The notes under the pieces: model-generated | Databases searched by the model: none | What the model was told of the DNA's origin: nothing | Seen by the model: only the letters and a program-made list of their open reading frames with translations | Shown here: in pieces, positions 60,482 through 64,000 of the stretch | Position numbering within the stretch: position 1 is the stretch's first letter | Layout of the letters: every line of letters starts with the position of its first letter | Position numbers and translations under genes: made by a program | Assembly (NCBI GenBank): GCA_963801195.1 | Contig: CAWDDX010000007.1 | Coordinates: 1,054,001-1,118,000 of the forward strand | From: SZUA-36 sp963801195 | GTDB taxonomy: Bacteria; Pseudomonadota; Gammaproteobacteria; Xanthomonadales; SZUA-36 | Direction: 5' to 3' | DNA: 64,000 nucleotides

Positions 60482-61211
60482 ATTGAGCGGCCAGGTGGCC
60501 CTGGTAACCGGTGCCAGTCGTGGCATAGGTGCGGCGATTGCTGACGCACTCGCAGGTGAAGGCGCCACCGTTTTCGGTACGGCGACCACCGAGTCGGGTG
60601 CAACGGCCATCGGTGCGCGCAAGGTCGAAGGTCTGAGCGGCCTGGTGTTGAACGTCAACGACGCCGGTGACATCAGTTCGGTATTGAACGAAATTTCAAA
60701 GCGCGCATCAGCACCCACCATACTGGTTAACAACGCCGGCGTTACGCGCGACCAGTTGTTGATGAGAATGAGTGAAGATGACTGGGACACCGTGATTGAT
60801 ACCAACCTGCGTTCGGTATTCCGCCTGTCGAAAGCCTGCCTGCGTGGCATGATGAAAGCGCGCCAGGGGCGGATTATTAGTATATCGTCAGTGGTGGGGG
60901 CGATGGGAAACGCCGGCCAGGCAAACTATGCTGCAGCCAAGGCGGGTATGATGGGGTTCACCCGCTCGCTGGCCCGCGAAGTCGGATCGAGGGGCATCAC
61001 GGTCAACGTGGTCGCGCCGGGTTTTATCGATACCGACATGACCCGGGAACTGAACGAGGTGCAGCGCGAGGCCATGCTGAAGGATATACCGCTGAACCGA
61101 TTGGGCGAAGCAAGTGAAATCGCCGAGGCTGTCAGTTTCCTGGCATCGCCGTCGGCGGCCTATATTACTGGCCAGACGCTTCATGTCAACGGTGGCATGT
61201 ACGTTACATAA
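60471..61211 (+). CDS. fabG: 3-oxoacyl-ACP reductase
   Basis: NADPH-dependent short-chain dehydrogenase for the first reduction of the elongation cycle. The 246-residue protein has TGASRGIG at 13-20, NNAG at 87-90 and the Ser140-Tyr153-Lys157 triad (ISISSVVGAMGNAGQANYAAAK in part: ANYAAAK). ATG at 60471 is seven bases from AGGAG; the ATG one codon earlier is also possible. Its start lies inside the last codons of fabD (11-base overlap), so translation is coupled. Confidence 0.96.
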   Translation: MGNRLSGQVALVTGASRGIGAAIADALAGEGATVFGTATTESGATAIGARKVEGLSGLVLNVNDAGDISSVLNEISKRASAPTILVNNAGVTRDQLLMRMSEDDWDTVIDTNLRSVFRLSKACLRGMMKARQGRIISISSVVGAMGNAGQANYAAAKAGMMGFTRSLAREVGSRGITVNVVAPGFIDTDMTRELNEVQREAMLKDIPLNRLGEASEIAEAVSFLASPSAAYITGQTLHVNGGMYVT

Positions 61212-61257
61212 TATTTTTAAGTGGTTGATACAACGAAAGAACATTGATTTCCGGGCG

Positions 61258-61283
61258 CGCCATTCCGTTACCATACGGTGGCG
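61258..61283 (+). promoter_or_regulatory. Hairpin in the fabG-acpP spacer
   Basis: CGCCA / TGGCG and CCGT / ACGG form a nested stem with a 6-base loop, about 80 bases before acpP. There is no T-run, so it is not a terminator; it may be an mRNA processing or stability element in the acpP leader. Confidence 0.4.
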
Positions 61284-61364
61284 AATAGGATTAAACTGGC
61301 AGAACTGGCGCAGATTCTTTAAAATTGCGTCTCTTGAGTCAAACATTTTAGGAAATATAAAATA

Positions 61365-61601
61365 ATGAGCACAATCGAAGAACGCGTTAAGAAGATTGTT
61401 GTAGAGCAACTTGGTGTTAAAGAAGAGGAAGTAACAGCCAATGCATCTTTCGTAGACGACCTGGGCGCGGACTCTCTGGATACCGTTGAACTGGTTATGG
61501 CGCTTGAAGAGGAATTCGAATGTGAAATTCCTGATGAAGAAGCGGAAAAAATCACCAGTGTCCAACAGGCGATTGATTACGTCAATTCCGTCAAAAGCTG
61601 A
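61365..61601 (+). CDS. acpP: Acyl carrier protein
   Basis: Carries growing acyl chains on a 4'-phosphopantetheine arm. The 78-residue acidic protein has the attachment Ser37 in DLGADSLDTVELVMALEEEF and closely resembles E. coli AcpP (EERVKKIVVEQLGVKEEEV). A TAGGAA ribosome site lies eight bases upstream. Since ACP is needed in large amounts, the 153-base spacer after fabG probably holds its own promoter. A hairpin follows its stop. Confidence 0.97.
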   Translation: MSTIEERVKKIVVEQLGVKEEEVTANASFVDDLGADSLDTVELVMALEEEFECEIPDEEAEKITSVQQAIDYVNSVKS

Positions 61602-61627
61602 AAATAAAAACATGAACCAAACGTTAC

Positions 61628-61648
61628 CGGCCGACGAATTGTCGGCCG
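61628..61648 (+). terminator. Hairpin after acpP
   Basis: CGGCCGAC / GTCGGCCG, 8 bp with a 5-base loop, 27 bases after the acpP stop; partial outer pairing (AAACG with CGTTT) extends it. The following T tract is poor (TTATACGTTT), so termination may be incomplete, allowing some acpP-fabF read-through. Confidence 0.65.
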
Positions 61649-61669
61649 TTATACGTTTAAGGCATTTAA

Positions 61670-61828
61670 GGAAGCTCTGATTTAATCGTGAACTCGTATC
61701 TTATGTCCAAAATGTCCAGTCTCTGCGTTGTAAATCTTCGCAATAGCCAGCTATTAAGCACGATTCGTGCCTTGAATCTGAACATTTTGAATCGTAATCT
61801 GCTTCGCCCATAATAAATCAGAGGTTCC
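61670..61828 (+). mobile_element. Miniature palindromic element, copy 2 (acpP-fabF spacer)
   Basis: A 159-base copy of the element at 59271, same length and orientation, alignable from end to end with scattered substitutions. Ends read GGAAGCTCTGATTTA and, from the right, GGAACCTCTGATTTATT. It is flanked by TTAA on both sides, a perfect 4-bp direct repeat fitting YTAR. It lies between the acpP hairpin and the fabF ribosome site. Confidence 0.9.
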
Positions 61829-61849
61829 TTAACAACTGAGGTCTTCCAA

Positions 61850-63100
61850 ATGTCTCGACGCCGCGTTGTAGTGACTGGCATGGGTATCGTGTCGCCCGTT
61901 GGCAGTACCATCGATACCGCCTGGGATGCGATCTGCAATGGCCGCAGCGGTATTGCTGCGGTAACTTCGTTTGACGCGAGTCACATGAAGACGCGTATCG
62001 CCGGCGAAGTGACAGGTTTCGATGTGAATAATTATCTGAGTCCGCGTGAAATCCAGCGACTGGATGATTTTGTCCATTACGGATTCGCCGCATCGGTCGA
62101 TGCATTGCGGGATGCCGGGTTGCTGGAGACCGATACCAGTTTTGATCCGGAACGTATCGGTTGTGCGCTGGGCTCCGGTATCGGTGGCCTCAAGACCATC
62201 GAAGATACCACCGAGGCCTATTTGAGCGGTGGGCCCCGCAAGGTAAGTCCATTCTTTATACCCGGTTCGATCATCAATATGATCGGTGGTTATGTGTCAT
62301 TGATGCACAACCTCAAGGGGCCGAACCTGGCGATCGTTACCGCTTGCAGCACGGCAACCCACAACATGGGTTCGGCGACGCGTATGATTCAGTATGGCGA
62401 AGCAGACCTGATGGTTGCCGGCGGTGCAGAATTCGCAACCACACCTACATCGATGAGTGGGTTTATTTCGGCCCGCGCCATGTCGACCCGCAACGAAGAG
62501 CCTGAGAAAGCCAGCCGACCCTGGGATGAAAGTCGGGATGGCTTTGTACTTTCCAACGGCGCAGGTGTCGTCGTTCTTGAAGAACTGGAACATGCAAAGA
62601 AACGCGGCGCTACCATTTATGGTGAAGTAACCGGTTTTGGTATGAGCGCCGATGCCTACCATATGACAGCCCCGCCTGAAAACGGTGAAGGCGCAGCCCG
62701 ATGCATGCGGATTGCCATGCAAGACGCCGCTGTAGGTCCACAGGATGTTGATTATATCAATGCCCATGGGACCTCGACGCCGCTGGGTGACCTTGCTGAA
62801 ACCACGGCGACCAAAACCATTTTTGGTAATGCCGCCTACCAACTTGCGATCAGTTCGACGAAGTCAATGACAGGGCATCTATTGGGCGCGGCAGGTGGCG
62901 TCGAAGCTATATTCAGCCTGCTCAGCCTGCGCGACGGAATTATTCCACCAACCATCAATCTCGACGAGCCGAGCGCCGATTGCGATCTCGATTATGTGCC
63001 CAATACGGCGCGTGAAGCCAATGTGAATGTGGTCATTTCCAATTCTTTCGGTTTTGGCGGGACCAACGGCAGCCTGGTATTTCGCAAATTCACCGGTTGA
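61850..63100 (+). CDS. fabF: 3-oxoacyl-ACP synthase II
   Basis: Elongating condensing enzyme, also needed for temperature control of membrane lipids. The 416-residue protein has nucleophile Cys166 (VTACSTATHNMG) and the two catalytic histidines in NAHGTSTPLGD and KSMTGHLLGAAGG, plus the C-terminal NSFGFGGTNGSLVF. A GAGG site lies nine bases before the ATG. Copy 2 of the miniature element ends 21 bases upstream, so any fabF promoter would be in or before it. Confidence 0.97.
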   Translation: MSRRRVVVTGMGIVSPVGSTIDTAWDAICNGRSGIAAVTSFDASHMKTRIAGEVTGFDVNNYLSPREIQRLDDFVHYGFAASVDALRDAGLLETDTSFDPERIGCALGSGIGGLKTIEDTTEAYLSGGPRKVSPFFIPGSIINMIGGYVSLMHNLKGPNLAIVTACSTATHNMGSATRMIQYGEADLMVAGGAEFATTPTSMSGFISARAMSTRNEEPEKASRPWDESRDGFVLSNGAGVVVLEELEHAKKRGATIYGEVTGFGMSADAYHMTAPPENGEGAARCMRIAMQDAAVGPQDVDYINAHGTSTPLGDLAETTATKTIFGNAAYQLAISSTKSMTGHLLGAAGGVEAIFSLLSLRDGIIPPTINLDEPSADCDLDYVPNTAREANVNVVISNSFGFGGTNGSLVFRKFTG

Positions 63101-63305
63101 CGGCGCCAGGCCCGACTTTCCTGTATGCGGCCCGACATCCCGGAACGGATTGAGGCTTGTCGCGCGTAACGAACATGTTCATCATGGCGTTTGCGCCCGC
63201 TATCGGGCCGATTGACGGTGCGAGCAGCGCAAAATGGAAAGCGGCTATTTACCCGTGTATTGTTACGGGCATCAAGACTGGTTTTGATATCCCGGGAACA
63301 AGCTC

Positions 63306-64000
63306 ATGAATGAATGTTTGGTAAACGGTGAGATATCCACGTTGGTGGAAAACACAAACCGTGGTCTCAATTTTGGCGATGGTCTCTTCGAAACCCTGGT
63401 CGTGGAGCAGGGCCGCCCACGCAGGTGGCAGGGACACATGGATCGCCTTGGGATTGGTTGTGAACGGCTGGGATTGAAAATGCCGCCACAATCCATCCTT
63501 TTGAGGGAAGTGCAAACGGTCAGTGCAGGCCTGGTCAACGCCGTTGTCAAGATCATAATTTGCAGAGGCGGCCTCTCACGTTCCTTTGTGCCGCCGGAAG
63601 GCGACAACTGCGTCAGAATCGTCAGCGCCGACCGCTACCCGGACGGTATTGCCAAACTTGCCAGGAAGGGCCTCAGAGCCCGAATCTGCGAATTGCGGCT
63701 TGCCATACAGCCTGCGTTGGGCGGAATGAAACACCTGAACCGGCTGGAGCAGGTGCTGGCCAGCGTCGAACTGCGTGAAAAAGGGGCAAAGGAAGGCATT
63801 CTGCTGGACCGGCATGAACACGTGACCTGCGCGGTCGGGGCGAACATATTCCTGGTCACTGAAGACCGGCTTTTAACGCCACGGCTTGATCTTTGCGGTG
63901 TTCGCGGCGTCGTTCGTGGTCACATACTGGCAGGCTTCGGCGCACGTTGCGAACAACGCCGTGTCACGCTCGACATGTTGCAGGAGGCCGATGAGGTGTT
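63306..64000 (+). CDS. pabC: Aminodeoxychorismate lyase (partial, 3' end beyond window)
   Basis: PLP enzyme that releases 4-aminobenzoate and pyruvate from aminodeoxychorismate for folate synthesis. The 231 visible residues show NRGLNFGDGLFETL near 18-31, the substrate region RWQGHMDRL and the PLP-binding Lys142 in GGMKHLNRLEQV, the PabC hallmark. Full length is about 270. A branched-chain or D-amino acid aminotransferase is less likely given that motif and the place after fabF, where pabC is found in enterobacteria. The 205-base spacer before it has no other gene. Confidence 0.92.
   Translation, partial: MNECLVNGEISTLVENTNRGLNFGDGLFETLVVEQGRPRRWQGHMDRLGIGCERLGLKMPPQSILLREVQTVSAGLVNAVVKIIICRGGLSRSFVPPEGDNCVRIVSADRYPDGIAKLARKGLRARICELRLAIQPALGGMKHLNRLEQVLASVELREKGAKEGILLDRHEHVTCAVGANIFLVTEDRLLTPRLDLCGVRGVVRGHILAGFGARCEQRRVTLDMLQEADEV

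Overview
This 64 kb window reads as the chromosome of a gammaproteobacterium, with coding GC around 55% by eye, dense genes and short spacers. The evidence is gene order: a ybbA/tesA divergent pair, ppi-lpxH, sucA-sucB-lpdA, purB next to roxA, ndk-rlmN-pilW-rodZ-hisS-yfgM-bamB-der, fadJ-fadI, and yceF/yceD-rpmF-plsX-fabH-fabD-fabG-acpP-fabF-pabC. LexA, IcdA and GyrA align with the E. coli proteins almost residue for residue. I cannot name the species; an uncultured marine or sediment lineage is plausible but not shown. No rRNA, tRNA, CRISPR array, prophage or complete insertion sequence was seen.

Layout. 1-6.8 kb: lipoprotein-type ABC exporter (partial permease, ATPase), TesA, a secreted methyltransferase-like protein, an acyltransferase, DUF2189, ferredoxin-NADP reductase, Ung. 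6.9-12.2 kb: the most accessory-looking part, with a secreted ankyrin protein, a 720-residue secreted protein behind a long AT-rich leader, a small secreted protein, GFA, MAPEG and TM2-type proteins. 12.5-31 kb: central metabolism (icd, sucAB-lpdA, fumC), lpxH, gyrA, peroxiredoxin, response regulator, acrylyl-CoA reductase-like YhdH, roxA-purB. 31-38.3 kb: lexA-imuA under a near-consensus SOS box, DUF2461, Slp, and a MoxR-DUF58-TgpA transglutaminase operon, then phhB. 38.4-56.3 kb: patatin, fadE, the ndk-to-der cluster, glutathione peroxidase, folD, fadJI, yceF. 56.4 kb to the end: the fatty-acid synthesis cluster.

The most unusual observation is in that last cluster. The FabD-like protein aligns with E. 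coli FabD without gaps over the compared active-site positions, yet the nucleophile Ser92 is Gly (GHGLGEY) and Gln11 is Glu (GESSH instead of GQGSQ), while Arg117, His201 and Gln250 are kept. It is either a pseudo-enzyme, an enzyme with changed chemistry, or a base error. Two copies of one 159-bp palindromic miniature element sit in the same cluster, between fabH and fabD and between acpP and fabF; a third, shorter copy lies between slp and the DUF2461 gene. Their termini and YTAR-like 4-bp flanks point to an IS5-type transposase acting in trans.

Other points: a 21-bp perfect inverted repeat of unknown nature in a 593-bp gene-free stretch after folD; lexA-imuA without imuB/dnaE2; ispG missing from the ndk-der cluster; a Fur-box-like site before fumC; a 12-bp-periodic Lys/Asp linker in SucB; and an orphan intrinsic terminator before icd. 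Everything here was read by eye, so family names rest on motif recognition and not on database searches.
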